A DNA stretch of 64,000 nt. It comes from Streptomyces sulphureus DSM 40104 (GTDB lineage: Bacteria > Actinomycetota > Actinomycetes > Streptomycetales > Streptomycetaceae). Positions 43,601-51,110 of this stretch are shown here, in pieces. How positions within the stretch are numbered: position 1 is the first letter of the stretch; each line of letters opens with the position of its first letter. The DNA lies in NCBI RefSeq assembly GCF_000381025.1, contig NZ_KB905818.1, positions 310,001-374,000 of the forward strand, written 5' to 3'. Position numbers and translations under genes: made by a program. A model generated the notes under the pieces. It was not told where the DNA came from and did not search any database. It saw only the letters and a program-made list of their open reading frames with translations.

Positions 43601-46600
43601 CCTCCTGACGCTGCCCTGGGACGACCCCGAGATGGACGTGCGCACGCAGGTCTCCGTCTCCGACGGGGACGAGGTGCGCGTCGCCGCCCGTACGGCAGGC
43701 GGCGACTGGCAGGTCCACGCGCAGGCCCGCGTACGCCCGTTGGGCGGGGAGCGGCCCGCCGCGCCCGACCCTTCCGAGGTGCGAGGGGCCGCCGGCGCAC
43801 GCATCCGGAGCGCCGAGGACCACTACGCGCGCATGCAGGACACCGGCCTCGACTACGGTCCCGCCTTCCGCCCACTGCGCACGTCCCACGTCGCCGAAGA
43901 CCGCGCCGTGGCCGCCTACGAGCTCGACGACACGGGCGAGTTCGAGATCCACCCCGCCCTCCTCGACGCGGCGCTCCAGGCGACGGCCGCCGTCACACCG
44001 GGCGCCGGGCGCGACGCCTTCCTCCCCGACTCGGTGGCCGCCGTGCGCAGGTGGGCCCGCCCGGCACAGCGGGGCGAGATCCATGTGCGGCTGCGCGAGG
44101 CGACGGAGGAGGAGGCCGTCTTCGACCTCGTCGTCACCGACGCCGAAGGGGCCGTGACCGTCGAGATCGACGGCTACCGCGGGAGGCGGTTCCGCGGAGA
44201 GGCCAAGGGAGCGCGCCGCTACACGACGGAGCTGCGCGCCGCCTCCCGCGCGCTGCCGGGCGGCAGTTCGGCCGCCCCCTCGCCACGTGCGGTGGCCGCC
44301 GCCACGGCCGAGGAGAACGCCTCGCTCGACGAGCTGCTCTCGGAGCCCGAGGCGTTCGCCGTCGACGAGGCCGCCATGCGGGTCACGGCGCACTACGCCG
44401 CGCGCGCCCTGCTCTCCTTCGTCCCCGAAGGCGCCTTCGGCATCGACGACCTGATCGCGGCCGGCGTACGGCCGCACTTCCGCGGCCTGCTTGCGGTCCT
44501 CGCCTCCGTGGCCGAGGAGCACGGCCTGCTCACCGCCGCTGCGACGGGGAGCGGCGGCCCCGGGTGGCGCGCCGGCACGCCCGCCGACCCGGAGGGCGCA
44601 GTCGCCGCCGTCGGCAGGGAGTTGCCGCAGTACGCACCGATGTACCTCCTCTACGGACGCTGCGGGAGGCACCTCCGCGAGGTGCTGAGCGGCAGCGCGG
44701 ACCCGATCGGCATCGTCTTCCCCGAGGGCGCGACGCACCAGGCGCAGTACACCTACGGAGCCGTGCCGCTGATGCGCCTCGGCCTCCGGCGGGTAGCCGC
44801 CGCCGTCGCCGCGATCGTCGAGGGATGGCCGGCCGACCGGCCGCTCCGCATCCTGGAAATCGGCGGAGGCACCGGCGCCACGACGTCCGTCCTGCTGCCC
44901 CTGCTGCCGCCCGAACGCACCGAGTACGTCTTCACGGACGTCTCCTCGCACCTCGTGGTGCAGGCGAGGAAGCGGTACGAGGCGTACGACTTCGTCCGCT
45001 GCCAGGTCTTCGACATGGAGCACGACGCCGCCGAACAGGAGTTGGCCGAGGGCCGGTTCGACCTCGTCGTGGCGACCAACGTCCTCCACGTCGCGGAGGA
45101 CCTCCGGCAGGTGCTGCACGGGGTGGCGGACCTGCTGGCGCCGGGCGGGGACCTGTTCCTCGTCGAGAACCACGACCCGCGCCCGCTCGCCCTCGCCTTC
45201 GGGCTCCTCGAAGGATTCTGGTCCTTCCGCGACGACCTGCGGGACGACTCCCCGCTCCTCGACGCGGAGAGGTGGACGAGCGCCCTGGAGTCGTGCGGGT
45301 TCGACGAGGTCACCCGACTCGGCAGCGAAGCCGACGCCGCCTACCAGTCGGTCCTCCTGGCCAGGCGCGCCCTCCCGGCCGCCGGCGAGGAGGCCCGGCC
45401 GCCCGCCACCGCGCGCCGCTGGGGCGTCGCGGCCGACGCCGAGGCCGCACCGCTCGCTGCGGCGCTCGCCGAGCGCCTGCACCAGGCGGGCGGCGAGGTC
45501 GTCCAGACGGACGTCCGCGCGGCCGTGCGGGGCGAGTTGCTCACCCCGGAGGACCGCCCCGACGAGATCGTGCTCGTCTGGGAGGGGCGCGCGGCGGAGA
45601 CGGAGTGCGACGAAGCGGTCGAGCGCGTCGCCGCACTCCGCTCGCTCCTCGACGCCTGCACCACCCCAGGCGACCTGCCGCGGATCTGGATCGTCAACCG
45701 CAGCGCAGGCGCCCTCCCCGCACCCCAGGCGCCCCACGCGCCCGTCGACGCGGTCACCTGGGGCATGGCGCACGCACTCGACGCGGAGCGCTCCGAACTC
45801 GACCTCCGCCACGTCTCCCTGCCGAGCACGGGCGACCTCCGGAGTGAAGCGGACTCCCTGGTACGGGAGTTGACGGAACCGGACGACGAGGACGAGATCC
45901 TGCTCACCGGGCAGGGCCGCTTCGTCCCCCGCCTGCTGCCCAGCGGCCCGCAGCTCACCGAGGCCGGCTCGGACCCCTGCGAGCTGCGCATCGAGCCCCA
46001 CGCACACCGGTTCTCCTGGGAGACGAGCCGTCCCGAACGCCCCGGTGCGGGCGAAGTGTCGGTCGACGTACGCGCCGCGGCGCTCAGTGCGCTCGACGCG
46101 GCGAGGGCGGGCGGCGAGGCGCCGATCCCGGGAGGCGCGGGGGCGTACCGGCCCGGGACCGAGTACGCGGGCGTGGTCGCCGAGGTCGGACCCGGAGTCG
46201 AGGGGGTACTCCCGGGCGACCGGGTCTACGGCCTCGCCGCCGGCGCCTGTGCCACCAGGGTCCGCGCCGATGCCGGCCTCCTCGCGCCCATCCCCGAGGG
46301 CGTCGGCTTCGGTGCCGCCGCCACGCTGCCCGCCGCGTTCCTCACGGTCCACCGCGGGCTGGAGCACCTCGCCCGACTCGCCCCCGGCGAGACGCTCTTC
46401 GTCCACGGCGACGGCGGCGGACTCGCCCTCGCCGCCGTGCAGCACGCACGCCACGTCGGCGCGCGGGTCGTCGTCGCCGCCGAACGGGAGGCGGAACGCG
46501 ACCTGCTCCGCATCGCAGGCGCCGACGAGGTGCTCGACGCCGCCGACCCGGCGATGCCCCGCGCCGTGCGCCGGTTCGCGCCCGCCGTCCTCCTCGACTG

Positions 46601-48047
46601 CGCGGGGCCCGCGGGCGCCGACGTCTCCGAACTGCTCCCGCCCGGCGGCCGGTTGGTGCGCGTCGTCGACGGGCGGCCCAGGTACCGGGCGCCGCGTGCG
46701 TGCGGCGGGGAGGCGCTCGTCGTCTCGGTCGACACGGAGTGGCTGCTCACCGAGCGACCGGACGCGGCGCGTCGGCTCTTCGCCGAGGCCGCCGCGCTCG
46801 TCGCCGAAGGCGCCTACCGCCCGTTCCCGTTCAGCCTCCACACCGCCGGGCGGGCCGCCGAGGCCGTCGACTGGCTGCGGACGGGCCGCACTTCGGGGCA
46901 CACCGTGCTCGGACTCGCCGAACTGCCCGCCGTCCGCCGCCCCAGCGGCCCCCTCACCCTCGATCCGCACGGCTCCTACCTCGTGACCGGCGGACTCAGC
47001 GGTTTCGGTGCCGAGACGGCACGCTGGCTCGCGGAGCGCGGCGCGGGGCGCCTCGCCCTCGTCAGCCGCCGGGGCGAGGCGACGGAGGGCGCCGCCGAAC
47101 TCCTCGCGGACCTCCGCGAGTCGGGCGCGCAGGCCACGGCGCACGCCGTCGACACCGCGGACCCGGAAGCCGTCGGAGCGCTGCTCGCCCGCTTGGAGGC
47201 CGAGGGCGCTCCGCTCCGCGGCGTCGTCCACGCGGCCGTCGTGCTCCGCGACGGGCCCTTCGAGGACGGCGACGCGGAAGCCGACCGCGCCGTGCTCGCA
47301 CCGAAGTTGAGCGGCGCCCAGGTTCTCGACGCCGCGACGAGGCAGCTCGACCTCGACCTCTTCGTCGTCTACTCGTCGGTGACCAACGTCGTCGGCAACA
47401 CCCACCAGGTGACCTACGGCGCGGCCAACTCCGCGGCGGAGAGCGTCGTCCGCGCCCGGCGCAGGGCCGGGCTCCCCGGGCTCGCCGTGCAGTGGGCGGG
47501 GATCAGCGGCATCGGCGCGCTCGCCGACCGCGGCCTCGCAGCGAACGTGGTGCGGCGCGGGCTCGGACTCGTCGCGCGCGAGGAGGCTTTCGCCGAACTG
47601 GAGGAGCTCGTCACCGGCGGGACGGACGTCGCGGCGGTGCTCAACATCGACTGGGAGCGCCTCGCCGACGTCCGCCTCCACGTCCGCGAGCGGCCCCGGC
47701 TGCGCCATCTCGTCCCCGCGTCCGCGCAGTGGGACCACACGGCGCTCGAAGCCGACAGGCGGCGGCTCGTCGAGGCGCCGCGCGAGGAGGCGCTGGGTGC
47801 GGCGGAGGAGATGCTCTGCCGCGTCGTCGCGCGGGTCCTCGGAGCTCCCCCCGGGAGCGTGGACCGCTCCCGCACGCTCGACCAGCTCGGCATCGACTCC
47901 ATCATGGCGACGGAGCTGATCAGCGCAGTCCGCAAGGAGTTCGGCTGCGACCTCGCCATCGTCGAGGTCGCCTCCGGACCTTCGGTCTCCGAGCTCGCCG
48001 GGCGCGTGGTGACGCGCCTGCGCGAGTCGGCGGGAGGGGCCGCGTGA
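40686..48047 (+). CDS. Single-module highly reducing type I PKS, KS-AT-DH-MT-ER-KR-ACP
   Basis: 2,453 residues. KS at about 10-430 with Cys181 (TACSSSL), His316 (EAHGTG), His355 (NVGH). AT at about 535-840 with Ser626 (GHSVGE) and YAFHS at 726-730, a malonyl-type pattern. DH at about 900-1185 with His934 and Asp1094. C-methyltransferase at about 1230-1560 (ILEIGGGTGATTS near 1389). ER at about 1765-2080, its nucleotide loop reading HGDGGGLALAAVQ. KR at about 2090-2290 (VTGGLSGFG near 2100, Tyr2244). ACP at about 2370-2445 with Ser2405 (GIDSIM). No thioesterase and no docking helices, which suggests iterative use. The order is that of fungal reducing synthases. The stop overlaps the hydrolase start (GTGA). 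Confidence 0.92.
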   Translation: MNERSPAHHEPVAIIGAACRLPGGVDGLDALWRVLSEGRDLITEAPGERFDKRWFESADPRRPGKSYTFAGGFLDGAEEWDPGFFGISPREAARIDPQQRMALEMAVEVFDDAGVDPALLRGSDTAVQLGVYAHAFGGLQARDVTSVDSPSAMGSAGTAVANRVSYHFDLRGPSLTVDTACSSSLITVHQACGQLLSGECGLALAGGVNFLLDPYEFVMAARAQMLSPTGRSRAFSADADGFVRAEGGGLVLLKRLSDALADGDRIHAVVLASATNCDGRTSGLAHPSVEAQHDLLRAVYAQAGAEPRDLAYLEAHGTGTLAGDLTECTAIGRALGAYRNGTPLPVGSVKTNVGHLEAAAGVTGLLKALAVLRNGQIPPSLHCENLNPEIDFEGLGVAPVRTTRPLDTSGRGLVGVNSFGAGGANAHLVLAPPGQDTTESPRAARPERLPLVVSGHTEAAARAAATAHAARLRAADPAEFYDLASTACTRRGHHGYRTAVLAATPEEAAARLDALAAPDGPADALRTAVGNGSTAFVFSGNGSQWARMGADLLDGSPAFRSEVERVDDALHAYAGWSVVEELRAPTERSRLARTEYAQPALFAVQAGLVAELAARGVHPSAAAGHSVGEVAAYYTAGALDLASAVRVVVERSRAQGETAGTGRMAAVGLSPARAEKELAAFRGRLEIAGINDEENVNVAGAAAALRELGERLALEGVFFRELDLDYAFHSSAMDPVEEPLLRALDGLSSTPPRIPVYSTVTGAAVGEEQLDAAYWWRNVREPVLFAQAVRALSAAGHDVFVEVAPHPVLRGYLKRASGARRRRTAVVPTLLRPSETVRTGGRDQVDAATCAVLAAGARVEWSAFFPHRGRVAELPRHPWQRERHWNGTGECWAPLSGVGLGVYEHPLLGVRAPVLEPSWHGGVEPARLPWLGDHRVSGAVVMPAAAFAEMALAAGREALGGPAEVCDLDIRRLLTLPWDDPEMDVRTQVSVSDGDEVRVAARTAGGDWQVHAQARVRPLGGERPAAPDPSEVRGAAGARIRSAEDHYARMQDTGLDYGPAFRPLRTSHVAEDRAVAAYELDDTGEFEIHPALLDAALQATAAVTPGAGRDAFLPDSVAAVRRWARPAQRGEIHVRLREATEEEAVFDLVVTDAEGAVTVEIDGYRGRRFRGEAKGARRYTTELRAASRALPGGSSAAPSPRAVAAATAEENASLDELLSEPEAFAVDEAAMRVTAHYAARALLSFVPEGAFGIDDLIAAGVRPHFRGLLAVLASVAEEHGLLTAAATGSGGPGWRAGTPADPEGAVAAVGRELPQYAPMYLLYGRCGRHLREVLSGSADPIGIVFPEGATHQAQYTYGAVPLMRLGLRRVAAAVAAIVEGWPADRPLRILEIGGGTGATTSVLLPLLPPERTEYVFTDVSSHLVVQARKRYEAYDFVRCQVFDMEHDAAEQELAEGRFDLVVATNVLHVAEDLRQVLHGVADLLAPGGDLFLVENHDPRPLALAFGLLEGFWSFRDDLRDDSPLLDAERWTSALESCGFDEVTRLGSEADAAYQSVLLARRALPAAGEEARPPATARRWGVAADAEAAPLAAALAERLHQAGGEVVQTDVRAAVRGELLTPEDRPDEIVLVWEGRAAETECDEAVERVAALRSLLDACTTPGDLPRIWIVNRSAGALPAPQAPHAPVDAVTWGMAHALDAERSELDLRHVSLPSTGDLRSEADSLVRELTEPDDEDEILLTGQGRFVPRLLPSGPQLTEAGSDPCELRIEPHAHRFSWETSRPERPGAGEVSVDVRAAALSALDAARAGGEAPIPGGAGAYRPGTEYAGVVAEVGPGVEGVLPGDRVYGLAAGACATRVRADAGLLAPIPEGVGFGAAATLPAAFLTVHRGLEHLARLAPGETLFVHGDGGGLALAAVQHARHVGARVVVAAEREAERDLLRIAGADEVLDAADPAMPRAVRRFAPAVLLDCAGPAGADVSELLPPGGRLVRVVDGRPRYRAPRACGGEALVVSVDTEWLLTERPDAARRLFAEAAALVAEGAYRPFPFSLHTAGRAAEAVDWLRTGRTSGHTVLGLAELPAVRRPSGPLTLDPHGSYLVTGGLSGFGAETARWLAERGAGRLALVSRRGEATEGAAELLADLRESGAQATAHAVDTADPEAVGALLARLEAEGAPLRGVVHAAVVLRDGPFEDGDAEADRAVLAPKLSGAQVLDAATRQLDLDLFVVYSSVTNVVGNTHQVTYGAANSAAESVVRARRRAGLPGLAVQWAGISGIGALADRGLAANVVRRGLGLVAREEAFAELEELVTGGTDVAAVLNIDWERLADVRLHVRERPRLRHLVPASAQWDHTALEADRRRLVEAPREEALGAAEEMLCRVVARVLGAPPGSVDRSRTLDQLGIDSIMATELISAVRKEFGCDLAIVEVASGPSVSELAGRVVTRLRESAGGAA

Positions 48048-48736
48048 AGCTGAGAGTACGCACCTGGGGCGAGGGCGAGCACACGGTCCTCCTCGTCCAC
48101 GGCCTCGCGGCCGACTCCGGCACCTGGCACGAAACGGCGTGCGCACTGGCGGAGTGGGGCCACCGCGTCGTCGCGCCCGACCTCCGCGGCCACGGGCGGA
48201 GCCCGCGGGGGTACTACAGCCCGGAGGCGCTCGCGTCGGACCTCGTCGACACGCTCCCGAAGGGCGCCCACCTCGCGGTGGGCCACTCCTTCGGGGCCGC
48301 CGTCCTCGCCCTGGCCGCAGGGGAGTTGGCGCCGGCGCGGCTCGTCTACGCGGAGCCGTACTGGAACATCGCGGCCGTCGGCGAGCTCCCCGAGGCGGAG
48401 ACGGCGAACCGCCTGATGGGCACGGAGCCGGACGAGATCGCCGCCCAGCACCCGGAGTGGCCGTCCGAGGCCGTCGCAGCCGAGGTAGAGGCGAGGTCCC
48501 GCTGGGACCCGCGGACCATGGTCGACCTCCACGCCTTCGACATGCCGTGCACACCGGACGCCGCCGAGGTCCCCTCACTGGTGCTGCGGGCCGAACTCCC
48601 CAGCGCCGCACCGGCGTTGGACGAGCCGCTGCTGCGGCGGCGCGGCTTCGACGTCGCCACCGTGCCGGGCGCGGGCCACGTGCTCCACCGCGACCGGCCG
48701 AAAGCCTTCCTGGCCGCTCTGCGGCCGCTGCTGTGA
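48044..48736 (+). CDS. Alpha/beta hydrolase, likely product release
   Basis: 230 residues of the alpha/beta-hydrolase fold: VLLVHGLAADSGTWHE (oxyanion HG near 19-20), VAPDLRGHGRS, nucleophile Ser82 in VGHSFGA, and the catalytic His in GAGHVLH near residue 212. It starts at GTG 48044, overlapping the PKS stop. The PKS lacks a thioesterase, so this co-translated enzyme is the best candidate to hydrolyse or transfer the finished chain. The absence of a lid domain fits a small TE-like role. Confidence 0.85.
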   Translation: MKLRVRTWGEGEHTVLLVHGLAADSGTWHETACALAEWGHRVVAPDLRGHGRSPRGYYSPEALASDLVDTLPKGAHLAVGHSFGAAVLALAAGELAPARLVYAEPYWNIAAVGELPEAETANRLMGTEPDEIAAQHPEWPSEAVAAEVEARSRWDPRTMVDLHAFDMPCTPDAAEVPSLVLRAELPSAAPALDEPLLRRRGFDVATVPGAGHVLHRDRPKAFLAALRPLL

Positions 48737-48740
48737 CCGG

Positions 48741-48788
48741 ACCCGCCGTCCGCCCCGCCGACGCCGTTCGGCGGGGCGGACGACGGGT
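48741..48788. terminator. Strong hairpin between hydrolase and ACP genes
   Basis: A 20-bp stem with one mismatch (48741-48760 with 48769-48788) and an 8-nt loop begins 5 bp after the hydrolase stop. It looks like a terminator or a processing/attenuation hairpin, and would lower or uncouple expression of the downstream ACP gene. Confidence 0.7.
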
Positions 48789-48817
48789 CGTCCCGACACC
48801 CGAGCGAGGAACCGGAC

Positions 48818-49135
48818 TTGACCGCAAACGACCTGAACGCGCGGCTGCGCCGCATGCCCGAGGCGGAGCGCGAGCGCATCCTGCTCGACGTCGTCATGGA
48901 GTGCACCGCGACCGTCCTCGGCTACCACGAACCCGACGCGCTCGAACCCGACATGGACTTCCCCGAGGCGGGCGTCGACTCCCTCACCGCCGTCGAGATC
49001 CGCAGCCGGATCGCCGCGCGCATCGGGGTGCCCGTACCGCGCGCCCGCTTCCGCGCGAGGACGACCTTCGCCGAGTCGGCCAAGATCCTGGCCGCTCTCG
49101 TGGCCGAGGCGGAAGGGGCGCCGGTACGGCCCTGA
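48818..49135 (+). CDS. Free-standing acyl carrier protein
   Basis: 105 residues with the carrier signature FPEAGVDSLTAVEIRSRIA, Ser55 being the phosphopantetheine site, and a helical N-terminal extension (RLRRMPEAERERILLDVVMEC). The TTG start has GAGGA 8 nt upstream. It could hold the acid activated by the ligase (as ArCP proteins do) or carry the product to a tailoring enzyme. The hairpin before it means its dose may be set separately from the PKS. Confidence 0.88.
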   Translation: MTANDLNARLRRMPEAERERILLDVVMECTATVLGYHEPDALEPDMDFPEAGVDSLTAVEIRSRIAARIGVPVPRARFRARTTFAESAKILAALVAEAEGAPVRP

Positions 49136-49165
49136 GGGCCCGGCGCGGCTGCGTGGCGGGCTCGT

Positions 49166-49798
49166 TCAGTTCCACGCCTCCCAGAGCGCCACGCAGCCCT
49201 TGGTCCAACTGCGGACCCTGCCGAAGGAGTCGCGGAGCACCGAGTCGAGCTCGTCGGCGTCGTCGCCCGCGTTGTCGAAGATGCCCCGGCGGATGTACGA
49301 GTCCATCAGCCACCGTGCCCGCGCCGTCGTCCGCACCGACCGGCCGAGCGGGAGGATCGTCGCACCGAAGAACCGCCCCCCGGGCGCGAGCACCCGCGAC
49401 GCCTCCTGCACGGCGGTCGACTTCGCCCCGATGCTGTCCCCCGGCAGCGCATGGAAGACGAGGGACATGGCGATCGAGTCCATACTCGCCTCGTCGAGGT
49501 CCCACGGCTTGAGCACGTCCTGCCTGTGCGTCTCGACGCGGTGCCGCGGCAGCGCCTTCCGCGCCACCTCCAGCGGCCCTTCGTTGAGGTCCATCAGATG
49601 GACGGCCGTCCCCGTCGACAGCCGCGAGCGCCGCAGCAACGCCCCCGTCCCCGGACCGATGTCGAGATGCCGGGCGCCCGCGTGCCGCCGGTAGAGGTCG
49701 ACGACGTGCCGGGTCGGGCACTGCCAGAACAGGTTGCAGTTCACGGTGTGAACGAGAAAGTCGTACCCGGAGAGGAAGGAGCGGTTGTACGCGAACAT
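49166..49798 (-). CDS. Class I SAM-dependent methyltransferase
   Basis: 210 residues: motif I HLDIGPGTGALLRR near residue 45, an acidic motif II LMDLNEGPLEV, and post-motif SMDSIAMSLVFHALPG. It resembles small-molecule O-, N- or C-methyltransferases related to UbiE. ATG 49798 has a GAGG upstream. It reads towards the ACP gene (stop 30 bp away, convergent). Its position beside the PKS suggests tailoring of the polyketide, but co-transcription is impossible, so the link rests on proximity. Confidence 0.85.
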   Translation of the reverse strand: MFAYNRSFLSGYDFLVHTVNCNLFWQCPTRHVVDLYRRHAGARHLDIGPGTGALLRRSRLSTGTAVHLMDLNEGPLEVARKALPRHRVETHRQDVLKPWDLDEASMDSIAMSLVFHALPGDSIGAKSTAVQEASRVLAPGGRFFGATILPLGRSVRTTARARWLMDSYIRRGIFDNAGDDADELDSVLRDSFGRVRSWTKGCVALWEAWN

Positions 49799-49952
49799 CG
49801 TGAAACCTCGTTTCGGGGCGTCTGCCTGCCCGTGTCTACCGACCGGGGGTGGGAAAGGTTTCTCCCCGGAAGGGTCGGAGGGGGCCGCCCGGAGCACCGC
49901 GCGCCGCTTCCGAGTCCGGGGCGGACGAGAAACGACGAGGAGAGCGGGCAGC

Positions 49953-51101
49953 ATGGTGAACCTTCGCGCGGACGTGGCCGTCATCGGGCTGGGGGCCTTC
50001 GGCTCGGCGGCGCTCTGGCGGTTGCAGGAGCGAGGAGGCCGCGTCCTGGGCCTCGAACTCCACGACGTAGGCCACGAGTCGGGCTCCTCGCACGGACTGA
50101 CCCGACTCTTCCGCGTCGCCTGCCTCGAACACCCGGGCCTGCCCGCCCTGGCGAGACGCACCCTCGACCTTTGGCGCGGACTCGCCCGGCAGGACGGCGT
50201 ACCGCTCGTGCGCCAGACCGGTTGCCTCACGCTCGGCGCCCCCGGCAGCCGCCCGGTGCGCGGTGCTCTGGCGGCGGCCGAGGCGGCGGGGCTGTCCATG
50301 CGGCAGCTCGAACCCGCCGCTCTGCGGCGGCAGTTTCCGCAGTTCGCCGGTGTCGGCCGGCGAGACGTCGGAGTGTGGGACCCGGAGGCCGGCCTCTGCT
50401 ACCCGGAGCGCGCCGTATGCGCCTCCGTCGCGGAGGCGCGGCGTCTCGGCGCCGAGGTCCGTACCCGCACCGAGGTTCTCGCGGTCGAGCCGGACGCGGG
50501 CGGCGTCACCCTGCACACCTCGGCGGGCGAGGTCCGTGCGGGCAAGGCGGTGCTCGCAACGGGCGCCGGCCTCCCCGCGCTCGTCCCCGAACTCCCGCTC
50601 GTGCCGCGCCCGACACCGCTCACCTGGTTCCGCGCCGCCGACCCGGCCTCGGACGCCTTCACGCTCCCGCGGTTCCCCGCGTTCGTCTGGGAGCGCCCGG
50701 ACGGCGACCACCTCTGGGGCCACGGCTCGGACGCGCAAGGGGGACACGACGTCAAGGTGGGCGTGGCCGGGCTCGTCGACGACACACCGTTCCCCTGGCA
50801 ACCGGACGACGGCCGACTCGCCGCCGCCGCACGGCGGTTGGCGCCCCGCATCGCCACTGCCTTCCCCGGACTCGTCCCGCACCCGGTGCGGACCGACCCC
50901 TGCGTCGTCACCGACTCGCCCGACGGCCAGTTCCTCCTCGGCCCCCTTCCGCACGCCCCGAACCTCCTCGTCGCGGGCGGCGACACCGGCCATGGGTTCA
51001 AGCACGCGGCAGGTGTCGGAGAGCTCCTCGCGCAGTACGTCCATGGCGAAGAGCCGTACTGCGACGCCGGGTTCACCGACCCGGCGCGCTTCACGGGGTG
51101 A
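49953..51101 (+). CDS. FAD-dependent amine oxidase (sarcosine oxidase / SolA-like)
   Basis: 382 residues, the same length and family as the enzyme at 34496-35644: VIGLGAFGSAALWRL dinucleotide loop, ESGSSHGLTRLFRVA, and a C-terminal GGDTGHGFKHAAGVGE. It keeps the Cys in the segment DPCVVTDSPDGQFLLG that corresponds to the covalent-flavin site of MSOX, unlike its relative in this window. ATG 49953 has GAGGAGAG upstream. It diverges from the methyltransferase gene across a 154-bp gap. It might oxidise an amino acid-derived precursor, or be an unrelated catabolic enzyme. Confidence 0.85.
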   Translation: MVNLRADVAVIGLGAFGSAALWRLQERGGRVLGLELHDVGHESGSSHGLTRLFRVACLEHPGLPALARRTLDLWRGLARQDGVPLVRQTGCLTLGAPGSRPVRGALAAAEAAGLSMRQLEPAALRRQFPQFAGVGRRDVGVWDPEAGLCYPERAVCASVAEARRLGAEVRTRTEVLAVEPDAGGVTLHTSAGEVRAGKAVLATGAGLPALVPELPLVPRPTPLTWFRAADPASDAFTLPRFPAFVWERPDGDHLWGHGSDAQGGHDVKVGVAGLVDDTPFPWQPDDGRLAAAARRLAPRIATAFPGLVPHPVRTDPCVVTDSPDGQFLLGPLPHAPNLLVAGGDTGHGFKHAAGVGELLAQYVHGEEPYCDAGFTDPARFTG

Positions 51102-51110
51102 GGCAAGGCG

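Noticed and set aside
40686..48047. Part of a multi-modular PKS assembly line
   Set aside because: Only one module is present, no further PKS genes occur in the flanks, and no docking domains or second ACP within the protein were seen.
38904..48736. Siderophore pathway, because of the DhbE-like ligase
   Set aside because: No isochorismate or salicylate synthase, condensation domain or siderophore transporter is present next to it, and the acid pocket motif differs.
42312..48827. 2,171-codon minus-strand frame opposite the PKS
   Set aside because: Composition bias of the PKS gene explains it. No domain can be recognised and no ribosome site precedes it.
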